This document shows positions 25,885 through 34,904 of a DNA stretch of 64,000 nt, one piece after another. The DNA comes from Burkholderia gladioli (GTDB taxonomy: Bacteria; Pseudomonadota; Gammaproteobacteria; Burkholderiales; Burkholderiaceae), in the NCBI RefSeq assembly GCF_000959725.1, contig NZ_CP009323.1:4588001-4652000 (forward strand), in the 5' to 3' direction. Position 1 is the first letter of the stretch, and each line of letters starts with the position of its first letter. The notes beneath the pieces were generated by a model. It worked only from the letters and a program-made list of their open reading frames with translations, ran no database searches and had not been told where the DNA came from. The position numbers and the translations under genes were made by a program.

Positions 25885-26898
25885 ATGAGGCAAACGCAAC
25901 TCGGCCAGACAGGGCCGCACATCTCCGCCATCGGCCTCGGCTGTATGGGAATGTCCGGAATGTATGGGCCATCAGACCGCACAGAATCCATCGCAACGAT
26001 CCACGCTGCACTTGAGGCGGGCGTAACGCTGCTGGATACCGGGGACTTTTACGGTTCCGGCCACAACGAGATGCTGATTGCCGAAGCGCTGGCAAGCGCG
26101 CCGCCGTCGAGGCGGGATTCCGCGGTACTGAGCGTTAAATTCGGCGCGATGCGTGATCCGGCAGGCGGCTGGGCGGCTAATGATGGGCGCCCAGCCGCCA
26201 CGAAGAATTTCCTTGCCTACTCCTTGCAGCGACTCGGTGTGGATCACATTGACATATACCGACCAGCCCGCCTTGACCCAAGCGTGCCCGTCGAAGACAC
26301 GGTTGGCGCGATCGCTGACATGATCAAGGCGGGTTACGTGCGGCATGTCGGTCTGTCGGAAGTCGGCGTGCAGACCATCCGTCGCGCGGTATCGATTCAT
26401 CCGGTGAGCGATCTCCAGATCGAATACTCGCTGATTTCGCGTGACGCTGAAGAGGATATCCTGCCAACGTGTCGGGAACTCGGCATTGGCGTGACAGCAT
26501 ACGGTGTGTTGTCACGTGGTCTCATCAGCGGACACTGGAGCAAGGATAATGCAGCCATGGGTGATTTCCGGGGAATGAACCCTCGCTTCCAGGGCGAGAA
26601 CGTTGACCACAATCTCATTCTCGTCGAAGCTTTGCGCAAAGTCGCCGATACGAAAGGGGTCACCGTCGCGCAGATCGCCATTGCCTGGGTCGCTGCACAA
26701 GGCAGCGATATTGTGCCTTTGGTTGGAGCACGCCGGCGCGACCGTCTGGCGGAGGCACTGGGGGCAATGCATGTCACACTGAGCTCTGACGATCTGGCGG
26801 CGATTAGCAGGGCAGTGCCTAAGGGGACTGCAGCAGGCGATCGGTACGCAGCCGCGCAGATGGCGCATCTGGATAGCGAAAAGCGCAATCACGGGTAA
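25885..26898 (+). CDS. aldo/keto reductase
   Basis: NADPH-dependent oxidoreductase with a TIM-barrel fold, 337 aa, close to the YajO/YakC/AKR13 group. ATG 25885 with AAGGA at 9 nt is preferred to the in-frame codon at 25753. Motifs: GLGCMGMSGMYG (17-28), the catalytic tetrad as Asp51 (LLDTGDFYG) and Tyr55, Lys near VKFGAM, and the C-terminal NADP loop with VPLVGARRRDRLAEALGAM. The usual H in the D-x-Y-x-x-H segment is changed (DIYRPARLDPSVP against DLYYQHRVDP), which may alter substrate handling. It is monocistronic, divergent from a TetR gene that probably represses it. Confidence 0.87.
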   Translation: MRQTQLGQTGPHISAIGLGCMGMSGMYGPSDRTESIATIHAALEAGVTLLDTGDFYGSGHNEMLIAEALASAPPSRRDSAVLSVKFGAMRDPAGGWAANDGRPAATKNFLAYSLQRLGVDHIDIYRPARLDPSVPVEDTVGAIADMIKAGYVRHVGLSEVGVQTIRRAVSIHPVSDLQIEYSLISRDAEEDILPTCRELGIGVTAYGVLSRGLISGHWSKDNAAMGDFRGMNPRFQGENVDHNLILVEALRKVADTKGVTVAQIAIAWVAAQGSDIVPLVGARRRDRLAEALGAMHVTLSSDDLAAISRAVPKGTAAGDRYAAAQMAHLDSEKRNHG

Positions 26899-27102
26899 TC
26901 GTGTTCGCCTTGGAACGACTACGTACGCCGGTGTGGGCGCGAACCAAATGCATCGCCGGCGAGAATTCAAACATATAGTTATAAGCGAGTTCCGTGGCCA
27001 TAACCGGCTTCAAAAACGATCTGCCGGATGTTTTGGACCAGGCATATTACGAAGCTTAATAGCCAGGAACATGCAAAACCACGAGGAAACAAAGGGTAGC
27101 CT

Positions 27103-27134
27103 CGCCTGCAGCGGCCCTCGGACCGCTGCAGGCG
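27103..27134. terminator. strong 12-bp inverted repeat after the GH3 gene
   Basis: CGCCTGCAGCGG (27103-27114) pairs perfectly with CCGCTGCAGGCG (27123-27134) around an 8-base loop. It lies 96 bp beyond the GH3 stop and 205 bp beyond the aldo/keto reductase stop. No long U-tract follows on either strand, so it may be a weak bidirectional terminator or a protein site. The rest of the 26899-27229 gap holds no gene. Confidence 0.45.
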
Positions 27135-27229
27135 CCTCGACATTTGAGTCCTGCGGCTCAAAAAACGCGACTCACCCGGATATCGAAACGGTCCCAACAA
27201 GATCCAGGTCGCGTCTCGAGCGATAACTG

Positions 27230-29506
27230 TCAATGCGCTGTGCTGCCGTTCACGTTCACCTGGCTGACAAGCGCCTGGCTGTCACGAGACGATCCTCCAA
27301 CGTAGATGGTAAAGCCTCCCGCCGGCAGTAGCCACGAGTGGCTGGCAACGTCCCAAATCTTCAGGCGACTTGCGGGAATTGCGATGGTGACAGTCTGGCT
27401 AGTCCCCGCTTCCAGCGACACCTTTTGCCAGCCGACCAGGCGCTTCGGCGGCTCGCCAGTGTTCGAAGGCAACTGTGCATAGACCTGAGCGACCTCGGAG
27501 CCAGCACGCTGCCCCGAATTTGTCAGCCGGAAAGCGACAGTAAGGTTGCCCGAGCTGTCCAGTGACGTCTGCATTCCAGAGTACGAGTATGTCGTGTACG
27601 ACAGACCGAAACCGAAAGGAAAAAGCGGCTGGATCTGCTGCGCATCAAACCATCTGTATCCAATCTGCAGGCCTTCCGAATACACGACATTCAAGTCGGT
27701 CGCCGAAATACTCTTCTGCGGCAGATCAGTGTCGGCAACGGGGAATGTCAAGGGAAGTTTCCCGGACGGATTGACGTCGCCAAACAGCACGTTTGCAATC
27801 GCAGACCCGCCTTGCGATCCCGGATACCAGGCGGCCAGAACCCCGTGGACTTTATCGATCCACGGCATCGTCACCGCAGTCCCGCTCTCCAACACAACGA
27901 TCGCGCGTTTTGCCCGAGCCCCGACTGCTGCGATCAACGCATTTTGATCGTAGGTCTGGTTCGCCGGATCTGCAGCCGCATCGGGTAGAGACAGGCTCTT
28001 GAGATCCATGTCCTCGCTTTCCCACTGCGTCGCAAAGACGATCGTCACGTCCGCGCTGGCAGCCGCACTTAGTGCCGCTGTCGTGTCGTTGCCGTCAAGG
28101 TAGGTGACCGTCGCATTCGGCACCTTCGCACGAATCGCTGCAAGCGGCGCCGACGGATACCAGTACCCGCAGCCTGAAATCGCCTGAAGGTTACCGATTT
28201 TGTATGACGGGCTCGCACAGGCGACGGCATTCGCCGCACGGCCCGGCCCACTAGCCGACCCGCCGCCAGAAATGACCCCTGCGTCGGCATGCCCGCCAAT
28301 AACTGCGATCGAGTGCACGCTAGCCGCGGACAGAGGTAATACCTGAGAAGTGCCTCCGTCTGGTGTCCCATTCTTCAGCAATACCATTGACTGCTCTGAC
28401 GTCCTAAGCGCCAGCGCGTCTCCCGCTACCGCATCGATCGCCCCTTTCGCCGGAGGGTTGTCCATCAGCCCCACTCTGTAATAGGTGCGGATCTTGCGCT
28501 GAACCATGTCGTCCAGGCGGGACTGGGGCACGCTACCATTAGCCACCGCCGCCTTGAGCTTCTGGTTGAAATAAGTGGGCACCCCTATCGTGCCAACAGC
28601 GTCATCTGTCGATCCCGCCTCTTCTTCGTCAAGCCCCGCATTTGCGGCTCGAGCGGTGTCCGAGACAGCGAAGAACCAGTCGGATTGAACTACCCCCTTG
28701 AACCCCCAATCCTTCTTTAATACATCGGTTAACAGATACGGGTTTTCGCATGCGCGCAAACCATTTACGTGGTTGTATGAGCACATGATATTGCCTGGCG
28801 CACCTTCTTTCACGCCGATTTCGAAGGATAGCAAGTGCAATTCGCGCATCGTGCGTTCGTCGACCTCCGAGTTGGAGGAAAACCGGTTCGTCTCCTGATC
28901 ATTCATTGCATAGTGCTTGATTGTCGCAATGACGTTCTGCGATTGGGTGCCCTGGGATCGTTGTGCGATCATCGTTCCAGCAAGGACGGGATCTTCACCC
29001 ATGTATTCGAAGGTTCGGCCGTCTCGGGGCTCGCGCGCCAGATCTACGCCTCCGCCCAGGCCTTCACCGAAGCCAAGTGCCCGAATCTCCTTCGCGATTC
29101 CCGCCCCAAAGTCGTACGCCAATTGCAGATCCCAACTGGCTGCTAGCGCCAGAGTCGATGGAAGTGCAGTTGCTCCGGCAATAGTCGGGCCGCTCGCGGA
29201 GTCGACGCTGCTTACCCCCGGAATGCCCAGTCGGGCAATCCCTGGGATGTAACTCGCCCCGCCCAGCGGCAGATTTTCGATCCCCACACCATGCACGAGC
29301 TGGATTTTTTCGTCCTGTGTCATCCGGGCGACGAGCGCCGCAGCCTTTTGATCTGCAGCCGTGTCAGGATCAGTACTCCCGCCAGACGCAGTGTTGCCAT
29401 CCGACACGTTTCCGCCGCAGGCAACAACCATTGCCGCCGCAGCGACCGACGTGACCCAGGTGAGGGGCCGCCCGGAATGCATTTGCACTTTCAGCAGCGA
29501 TTTCAT
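27230..29506 (-). CDS. GH3-family beta-glucosidase lipoprotein
   Basis: Glycoside hydrolase family 3 enzyme, 758 aa, expected to release terminal beta-glucosyl or related residues. ATG 29506 has AAGGAGA upstream. Residues 1-30 form a lipoprotein signal ending VVAC (Cys30), so it is probably anchored in the envelope. The N-terminal barrel carries ATIKHYAMNDQETNR and the nucleophile Asp276 in GVVQSDWFFA; the second domain includes SEQSMVLLKNG and WESEDMDLKSL; a fibronectin-III-like C-terminal domain ends the protein (LVGWQKVSLEAGTSQTV). A perfect LacI-type operator lies 84 bp upstream (29590-29603), shared with the ABC operon, which would import the sugars it frees. Confidence 0.92.
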   Translation of the reverse strand: MKSLLKVQMHSGRPLTWVTSVAAAAMVVACGGNVSDGNTASGGSTDPDTAADQKAAALVARMTQDEKIQLVHGVGIENLPLGGASYIPGIARLGIPGVSSVDSASGPTIAGATALPSTLALAASWDLQLAYDFGAGIAKEIRALGFGEGLGGGVDLAREPRDGRTFEYMGEDPVLAGTMIAQRSQGTQSQNVIATIKHYAMNDQETNRFSSNSEVDERTMRELHLLSFEIGVKEGAPGNIMCSYNHVNGLRACENPYLLTDVLKKDWGFKGVVQSDWFFAVSDTARAANAGLDEEEAGSTDDAVGTIGVPTYFNQKLKAAVANGSVPQSRLDDMVQRKIRTYYRVGLMDNPPAKGAIDAVAGDALALRTSEQSMVLLKNGTPDGGTSQVLPLSAASVHSIAVIGGHADAGVISGGGSASGPGRAANAVACASPSYKIGNLQAISGCGYWYPSAPLAAIRAKVPNATVTYLDGNDTTAALSAAASADVTIVFATQWESEDMDLKSLSLPDAAADPANQTYDQNALIAAVGARAKRAIVVLESGTAVTMPWIDKVHGVLAAWYPGSQGGSAIANVLFGDVNPSGKLPLTFPVADTDLPQKSISATDLNVVYSEGLQIGYRWFDAQQIQPLFPFGFGLSYTTYSYSGMQTSLDSSGNLTVAFRLTNSGQRAGSEVAQVYAQLPSNTGEPPKRLVGWQKVSLEAGTSQTVTIAIPASRLKIWDVASHSWLLPAGGFTIYVGGSSRDSQALVSQVNVNGSTAH

Positions 29507-29589
29507 CTCGTCTCCTTACTCTTTCGATGATTACGATCAAGCCGCTGACGTGCGAGCTAAGAAATACATCCGTGCGCACAGCGGATTTG

Positions 29590-29603
29590 ATTTAACGTTA
29601 AAT
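29590..29603. promoter_or_regulatory. LacI-type operator in front of the GH3 gene
   Basis: Perfect 14-bp palindrome ATTTAACGTTAAAT with the central CG typical of LacI/GalR sites. A TTGTAA (-35-like, minus strand, 29612-29607) overlaps its upstream edge. The 12-bp core TTTAACGTTAAA recurs at 36057-36068. Confidence 0.8.
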
Positions 29604-29764
29604 TAGTTACAATGGAGAACTTCCCCGTTACGACGTCCTCCTCGTCGTAGTTTCAAAGACTCGCCCGTTTAACTCCGGGTCTCATTCATGCATCCTTTGG
29701 CAGACGCTACTCCGGCCGTCTAACGCCTGAGATGGCCACCAGACTTACGCAAATCATCTGTCGA

Positions 29765-31747
29765 CTAATGAACTTCCAAAATCTCAACGCCCATCGGTTC
29801 AAGAACAAATGATGGCGCCACGCGCTGGCCAGTAAGCACACTGTCGGCGCCGTCCATACGGAGGTGAATCGTAGTTGCTTCCTTTGTCAGATTAAGTATG
29901 AACATGAGGCGTCTACCCTCGCCCGATCGCACGGATATCTCAACGCCCGCTGGCAGGTTCTCCACTACGTCAAGCCCGACGGCCCTCGCGATGCCGAGAA
30001 TCAACGCCCTATTCCCCGCGTCGTCAAGGATTGTTCCGACGTAGTACGCCGTGCCCTGACCAAACGAATTCCGTGTGATCGCCGCGCGTCCGGCAAAAAA
30101 GTCCGTCGAGTAAGCGGCGACCGTTTGTGCCGACGTAGGAACAAGAACGTCGCACCACTGCGAGCATGTCACCTCAACTGCATCGTTCAGCATGAGCGAC
30201 TGGACGTCATGGCCGACGGGATCATATTCCTCCACGACCACGCCGGTCACGTTGCTAAGCGCGCCGGGCAATTCTGACGCGAGGCAGACGTTTTTCATGT
30301 TCTTCACACCTGAGCGCGTCGTCAGGATGACCGTCCCCCCCGCCCTAACGTAACGAGTTAGCCTGTCTACAACCTGTGGATTCTCGAGAAACAGAAATGG
30401 CGCAACCACAAGGCGGTACTTGCTGAAGTCGGAAGTCCAGTTAATGACATCAGTGCCGATACCAAGGCGGACAAATGCCCGGTGGATCTGTTTGAAGTTG
30501 GCAAGGTACTCGAATCCGTCCGATTGCGGTTGAATCGTCAGTGCGTTCAACTGTTCATGGGAAAACAGCATGGCGACATCATTTACAACAGCAGTGCCGT
30601 CGAGAATCGGGGACAATCGACGCACTTCTTCGCTGAACTGGAGGAACTCATCAAATCGACGTCCCGGCTTGCCGTGGTGGTCGTGAAGGCCGTGCCAGAA
30701 CTGTTCGGCGCCGATTCTCGCTGTCCTCCAACGAAATTGCACCACAGCGTCCGCGCCACGGGAGACGCTCTGCCACGCATACGCGCGGACCATACCCGGA
30801 AACGGCATCCGCGACATCGGATGCCAGCAACCAGGAGTGCCACTCAACTGTTCCATCACCCAGAAGTTTTGCTGTTTTATTCCGCGAGTAAGGTCATGTG
30901 TCAAGGCACCGTGGTAGATCCGGGATTTGCCGTCATTCACGAGATCAGTGCTGGGATAGTAGTCCACCGACGCAAAGTCCATGCTCTCGAACAGATCATA
31001 ATAGTCGTTGACGACCGGATAGCCCCACAGGTTATGCGTAATAAAGTGGCCCGGACAATTCGTGCGGATAATACGCGCCTGAAAACGATTGAAATCTGCA
31101 ACCGAATCCGAACAGAAGCGGCGATAGTCCAGCAGGTACGAAGGATTGAGATACGGTGATCCACCGAGGGGCGTGGTTACTTGCGACCATTCGGTATATT
31201 CGCCACTCCAGACTACCGTCCCCCATTCGTGGTTAAGCGTCTTCAGATCACCGTATTTGTTTTGTAGCCAAAGCCGGAAGCCATTGATAGCCCCATCACT
31301 ATGGCTGTCATTGCCAATCATTTCGTTATCAGTTTGCCAACCGATCACATGCGGATTCTTCGCATAATGTACAGTCATCCTCTCGACCACGATCTCCGTG
31401 TAGCGGCGCAAGGAAGGACTGTTGTAGCAACGATGCAAACGCACGCCGGGATAGACCGGCTGGCGCTTGTTATCAAGCGGAAGCACATCGGGAAATCTGG
31501 CCACCAGCCAGTTCGGTGGTGTAGCCGTAGGCGTGCCGATCACGATCTGAATGCCTTTTCTGCCAAGTGTAGCGATAGCATCGTCGAGCCATGCAAAATC
31601 GAACTGGCCCTCCGACGGTTCCAGTCGTGACCAGGCGAACTCCGCCAGTCGCACTATTGTGATCCCTGCGGCTTGCATGCGAGCGGCATCTTCCTCCCAC
31701 ATTTCGCGGTCCCAGTGCTCGGGATAATAATCAACTCCAACCTTCAT
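29765..31747 (-). CDS. GH42-family beta-galactosidase
   Basis: Cytoplasmic beta-galactosidase of glycoside hydrolase family 42, 660 aa from ATG 31747 (MKVGVDYYPEHWDREMW); an in-frame codon 26 residues upstream overlaps the permease gene and is rejected. Acid/base Glu142 is in GWQTDNEMI and the nucleophile Glu299 in FWVMEQLSG. The N-terminal barrel (to about 370) is followed by the trimerisation domain (VAMLFSHEQLNAL onward) and a short C-terminal beta domain. No signal peptide. It is the last gene of the ABC-importer operon, so imported galactosides are hydrolysed inside the cell. Confidence 0.93.
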   Translation of the reverse strand: MKVGVDYYPEHWDREMWEEDAARMQAAGITIVRLAEFAWSRLEPSEGQFDFAWLDDAIATLGRKGIQIVIGTPTATPPNWLVARFPDVLPLDNKRQPVYPGVRLHRCYNSPSLRRYTEIVVERMTVHYAKNPHVIGWQTDNEMIGNDSHSDGAINGFRLWLQNKYGDLKTLNHEWGTVVWSGEYTEWSQVTTPLGGSPYLNPSYLLDYRRFCSDSVADFNRFQARIIRTNCPGHFITHNLWGYPVVNDYYDLFESMDFASVDYYPSTDLVNDGKSRIYHGALTHDLTRGIKQQNFWVMEQLSGTPGCWHPMSRMPFPGMVRAYAWQSVSRGADAVVQFRWRTARIGAEQFWHGLHDHHGKPGRRFDEFLQFSEEVRRLSPILDGTAVVNDVAMLFSHEQLNALTIQPQSDGFEYLANFKQIHRAFVRLGIGTDVINWTSDFSKYRLVVAPFLFLENPQVVDRLTRYVRAGGTVILTTRSGVKNMKNVCLASELPGALSNVTGVVVEEYDPVGHDVQSLMLNDAVEVTCSQWCDVLVPTSAQTVAAYSTDFFAGRAAITRNSFGQGTAYYVGTILDDAGNRALILGIARAVGLDVVENLPAGVEISVRSGEGRRLMFILNLTKEATTIHLRMDGADSVLTGQRVAPSFVLEPMGVEILEVH

Positions 31748-31808
31748 AAACGTTTTCCGAAAATAGGGATATGTGCCGACTGCCTCGCAGAACGGCGTAA
31801 AGGACCGC

Positions 31809-32660
31809 TCAACCTTTGGTCGCACCGAACGTCAGACCGGCGACGAAATGCCGTTGCATAGTGAAAAACAGTGACACGGAAGGCAAGGCTGCGAGCAGTG
31901 AGCCTGCGGACACGAGGTTCCATGAAGTGGTCCACTGCCCCTTGAGCGCCGCAACACCAACAGTGAGCGGAGCAGCATCGTCACCCTGGGTCAGACAGAG
32001 TGCCCAGAAGTAGTCGTTCCAGACGAACGTAAAGACCAGAACTGCAAGTGCTGCAAGTGCGGGACGAATCAGCGGAAGCACGATCCTGTAAAACAGTTGC
32101 CATTCGTTCGCGCCTTCCACGCGACCCGCTTCGATGAGTTCATATGGCAACTCTTTAATAAAATTGCGCAGAAACAGCGTACAAAAGCCGGTCTGAAACG
32201 ACAGGTGAAAGAGGATCAGACCACCAACGGTGTTGAACAAACCCAGCTGCAACGTCAAATCACGAACGGGAATCATCAAAATCTGGATGGGCACGAAATT
32301 CCCCGCGACGAACGCGGCGAGCACGGCTGCGTTGCTCTTAAACTGATAGGTGGAGAGTGCGAAACCGGCCATCGCAGACAGAACGATCGCGCCAAGAACC
32401 GACGGAAAGGTGATCAGGCAACTATTCCATGCGTAGTGCAACATGGGCGAGTCCACAAGCACGGTCCGATAGTTGTGCCAAGCCGCAAAATCATGCGGCC
32501 AACCCCAATAGTTTCCTTGCATGAGTTCGTCCGATGACCGTACGGAGGTCACGAGGACTGCAAGCAGGGGCAATAACCAGATAAGTAGTGAAACGGGCAG
32601 CGAGATCTTGTACAGGACACGATTCGCGGCCTTCCAGCGAGCAACGGGTAGCGGATACAC
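31809..32660 (-). CDS. sugar ABC transporter permease (MalG/UgpE type)
   Basis: Inner-membrane permease, 283 aa, six membrane segments, binding-protein-dependent transport family. The EAA loop reads EAGRVEGANEWQLFYRIVLP with the conserved EAA-x3-G-x9-I-x-LP pattern. GTG start at 32660 with GAGG upstream. It pairs with the permease encoded immediately upstream (14 nt gap). The C-terminal QRHFVAGLTFGATKG is the standard ending of the carbohydrate CUT1 MalG-like proteins. Substrate inferred from linked GH42 and GH3 enzymes: beta-galactosides or beta-glucosides. Confidence 0.9.
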   Translation of the reverse strand: MYPLPVARWKAANRVLYKISLPVSLLIWLLPLLAVLVTSVRSSDELMQGNYWGWPHDFAAWHNYRTVLVDSPMLHYAWNSCLITFPSVLGAIVLSAMAGFALSTYQFKSNAAVLAAFVAGNFVPIQILMIPVRDLTLQLGLFNTVGGLILFHLSFQTGFCTLFLRNFIKELPYELIEAGRVEGANEWQLFYRIVLPLIRPALAALAVLVFTFVWNDYFWALCLTQGDDAAPLTVGVAALKGQWTTSWNLVSAGSLLAALPSVSLFFTMQRHFVAGLTFGATKG

Positions 32661-32674
32661 AGTAGCCTCGCAGA

Positions 32675-33550
32675 TTAACGGTCAGCGCGCAGTAACCTGC
32701 GCAGTTGATAGGCAATGAATACGAGCATGATCAGGAACAATACAACCGCAATCGAGGCCGAATAACCAAAGCGAAAATACTTGATCGCCTGGTCGTACAT
32801 GAAGTACGCGAGTACCGTTGAACTGTCGAACGGGCCGCCGGCTGTCATCACGGAGATCAAATCGAAGCTGCGCAACGCGCCAATTACGGTCAATGTGACG
32901 GCCATAAACGTGGCGGGTCGCAGTTGCGGCAGAACGACGTGCCACAGCAAGGACAATCCCTGCGCGCCTTCCAGGCGACCCGCTTCAATCACTTCCGGAT
33001 TGATGCTCGTGAGATTGGTCAGAAACAGGATCATGCAGAACGGCACCTGCACCCAGAGCGCAGCGACAATGATGCCAAACGTGGCCTCATGCTCGCTACC
33101 GAGTATGGGGATGCCGTGACCCACAATCAGTTTTAGCAAACCGAAAGCCGGATCATAGAACCAGCTAAAGACGAGGCCGATAACCACGCCCGACACGACG
33201 AACGGAGTGAAGAATAGCGACTTGACGATCCGCATCCCGCGAACACTCTGATTTAGATACAAGGCGAGGAGAAGTCCAATCGGCGGCGCGAGGAGAAGCA
33301 GAACGAGCCAGATCACGTTGTTCTTTAGCGCGGTGTAAAACGTATCGGAATGCAGTAGTTCACGGTAATTGTCGAGCCCGACGAAAGTGCTCGGTCCGAC
33401 GCCGTCCCAGGCGTAAAAACTCAAGACAAGACTGCGAATGATCGGGTAGATCACATAGATCAGGAACATCAAACACGCAGGCGTCAAAAAAAGAGCGGCT
33501 GCGCGGCGGCGGCGCTGTGCGAGCGGAGACGCAACGATAGATGAGGACAT
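32675..33550 (-). CDS. sugar ABC transporter permease (MalF/UgpA type)
   Basis: First permease of the CUT1-type importer, 291 aa, six membrane segments. The EAA loop is EAGRLEGAQGLSLLWHVVLP, followed by the usual QLRPATFMAVTLTVIGALRSFDLI; the N-terminus has the family run FLTPACLMFLIYVIYPIIRS. ATG 33550. Between the substrate-binding protein gene and the second permease in an operon read from 36038 to 29765. Confidence 0.9.
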   Translation of the reverse strand: MSSSIVASPLAQRRRRAAALFLTPACLMFLIYVIYPIIRSLVLSFYAWDGVGPSTFVGLDNYRELLHSDTFYTALKNNVIWLVLLLLAPPIGLLLALYLNQSVRGMRIVKSLFFTPFVVSGVVIGLVFSWFYDPAFGLLKLIVGHGIPILGSEHEATFGIIVAALWVQVPFCMILFLTNLTSINPEVIEAGRLEGAQGLSLLWHVVLPQLRPATFMAVTLTVIGALRSFDLISVMTAGGPFDSSTVLAYFMYDQAIKYFRFGYSASIAVVLFLIMLVFIAYQLRRLLRADR

Positions 33551-33644
33551 GGTACGGCTCGGTAAGGCGCGCAGGTCGCGCTTGTGGATTCCGAAGGCTT
33601 GACCCGACGTGAGCTTGTGTCAGGGCAAGCGACCACGGACCGTG

Positions 33645-34877
33645 TTATTGCTTGTAGATGCGTGCGCGTGTCGCTTCGAGGTGCGCCAGCACCTCACTAA
33701 GCGTAGACGGATCATTTACAAAACGCTGCATTCCTTTCATCCCCTCGTCCGCCATCTCCTTGTTCATATCGCGGTCGTAAAACTGGGCAATGCCACCCTT
33801 CGTGTTGGAAAGGATCTCAAAGCCTTTCTTTGCAAACGGGTCGTCTGGAACGGCAGCCTGATTGTTTGCGGGAAGTGACCCAAACGCTTTGGCAAGCGCC
33901 CCATCGATTTCGGGCTTCGCCATGAATGCAAGGAAGCGTCGCGCGTCGGCCTTGTTCTTCGCTCGAGCCGGAATATTCAGGCAGTCGGCGGAGCCGTCTT
34001 CTGCAATGGGTTGCTTCGGGTCGATGACAGGAAACTGGAAATAACCCATTTTCGACTTGACTGCGCTGGGCAAACCGGCGGAGATAAACGTGCCCATCAA
34101 CATCATCGCGGCCTGCCCTTGTATCAGTAAAGGTTGCGCAGAATCGAGAGTATAGGACAGTGCGTTATCAACGAAGTATCTGTTGTCAATGAGGCTTTTC
34201 CACGCAGCATAGACCTTCTTGACGCGATCGTCGGTGTAGGGAATCTTGCCGTCCATAAGCTGCATGTGGAACGCGTAGCCATTCAGACGCAGGTCGATAT
34301 AGTCGAACCACGCTGCGAGCGTCCACGAATCACGACCTCCGACTGCAATGGGCGTGAAACCTGCTGCCTTCAGTTTCTTGCAGTCGTCGAGAAACTCGTC
34401 CCATGTTTTCGGATCGCTCTTGATACCCGCTTTCTCGAACAGATCCTTTCTATAGAACAGTCCCCACGAGAAGTAGTCAGTCGGTAACGCATACTGCTTG
34501 CCCGCAAAAGACGACGGATCCTCCAAGGACGCAAAGCTGGTATTCCAGCCGTTCCTTTGCCAGTCTGCTGAGACGTCCTCCAGCAATCCCCGCTGCGCGT
34601 AATAGCGCATCCGCTCGCCTTCATGCCACTTGATGATATCGGGTGCCTGTGAGATCAACCAGCCGGGCAGCTGGACCTTATATGCCTCCTCCTCGATAAA
34701 CGACGCTCTCACCTTGATATCCGGATTCGCCTTCTCGAACTGTGCGATCGTGGCGTCCCAGAAGGCACGCTGATTGGCGCCCTTGAACGCGAGATTGATG
34801 GTCAACTCGCCGGCCTGAACCTGTACCGCCATGGTCAACGCCGCGAAAAGCAGGGAAAAAAGCAACCTTTTCTTCAT
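33645..34877 (-). CDS. sugar ABC transporter substrate-binding protein
   Basis: Periplasmic binding protein of the CUT1 family (extracellular solute-binding family 1), 410 aa. ATG 34877 with AGGAG upstream. Residues 1-22 are a signal peptide cleaved after QVQA. Recognisable lobes: ATIAQFEKANPDIKVRASF (44-62), KWHEGERMRYYAQRG, the hinge region near QYALPTDYFSWGLFYRKDL and the helical ARAKNKADARRFLAFMAKP near residue 310. It delivers the sugar to the two permeases encoded downstream. Soluble rather than lipid-anchored. Confidence 0.92.
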   Translation of the reverse strand: MKKRLLFSLLFAALTMAVQVQAGELTINLAFKGANQRAFWDATIAQFEKANPDIKVRASFIEEEAYKVQLPGWLISQAPDIIKWHEGERMRYYAQRGLLEDVSADWQRNGWNTSFASLEDPSSFAGKQYALPTDYFSWGLFYRKDLFEKAGIKSDPKTWDEFLDDCKKLKAAGFTPIAVGGRDSWTLAAWFDYIDLRLNGYAFHMQLMDGKIPYTDDRVKKVYAAWKSLIDNRYFVDNALSYTLDSAQPLLIQGQAAMMLMGTFISAGLPSAVKSKMGYFQFPVIDPKQPIAEDGSADCLNIPARAKNKADARRFLAFMAKPEIDGALAKAFGSLPANNQAAVPDDPFAKKGFEILSNTKGGIAQFYDRDMNKEMADEGMKGMQRFVNDPSTLSEVLAHLEATRARIYKQ

Positions 34878-34904
34878 TGTCGTCTCCTGAAATTACGCGT
34901 CCGC

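Noticed and set aside
27150..27175. TTGAG-N8-CTCAA hairpin followed by A-run as a terminator of the GH3 gene
   Set aside because: On the minus strand the T-run precedes the stem, so it does not form a rho-independent terminator in the needed direction.
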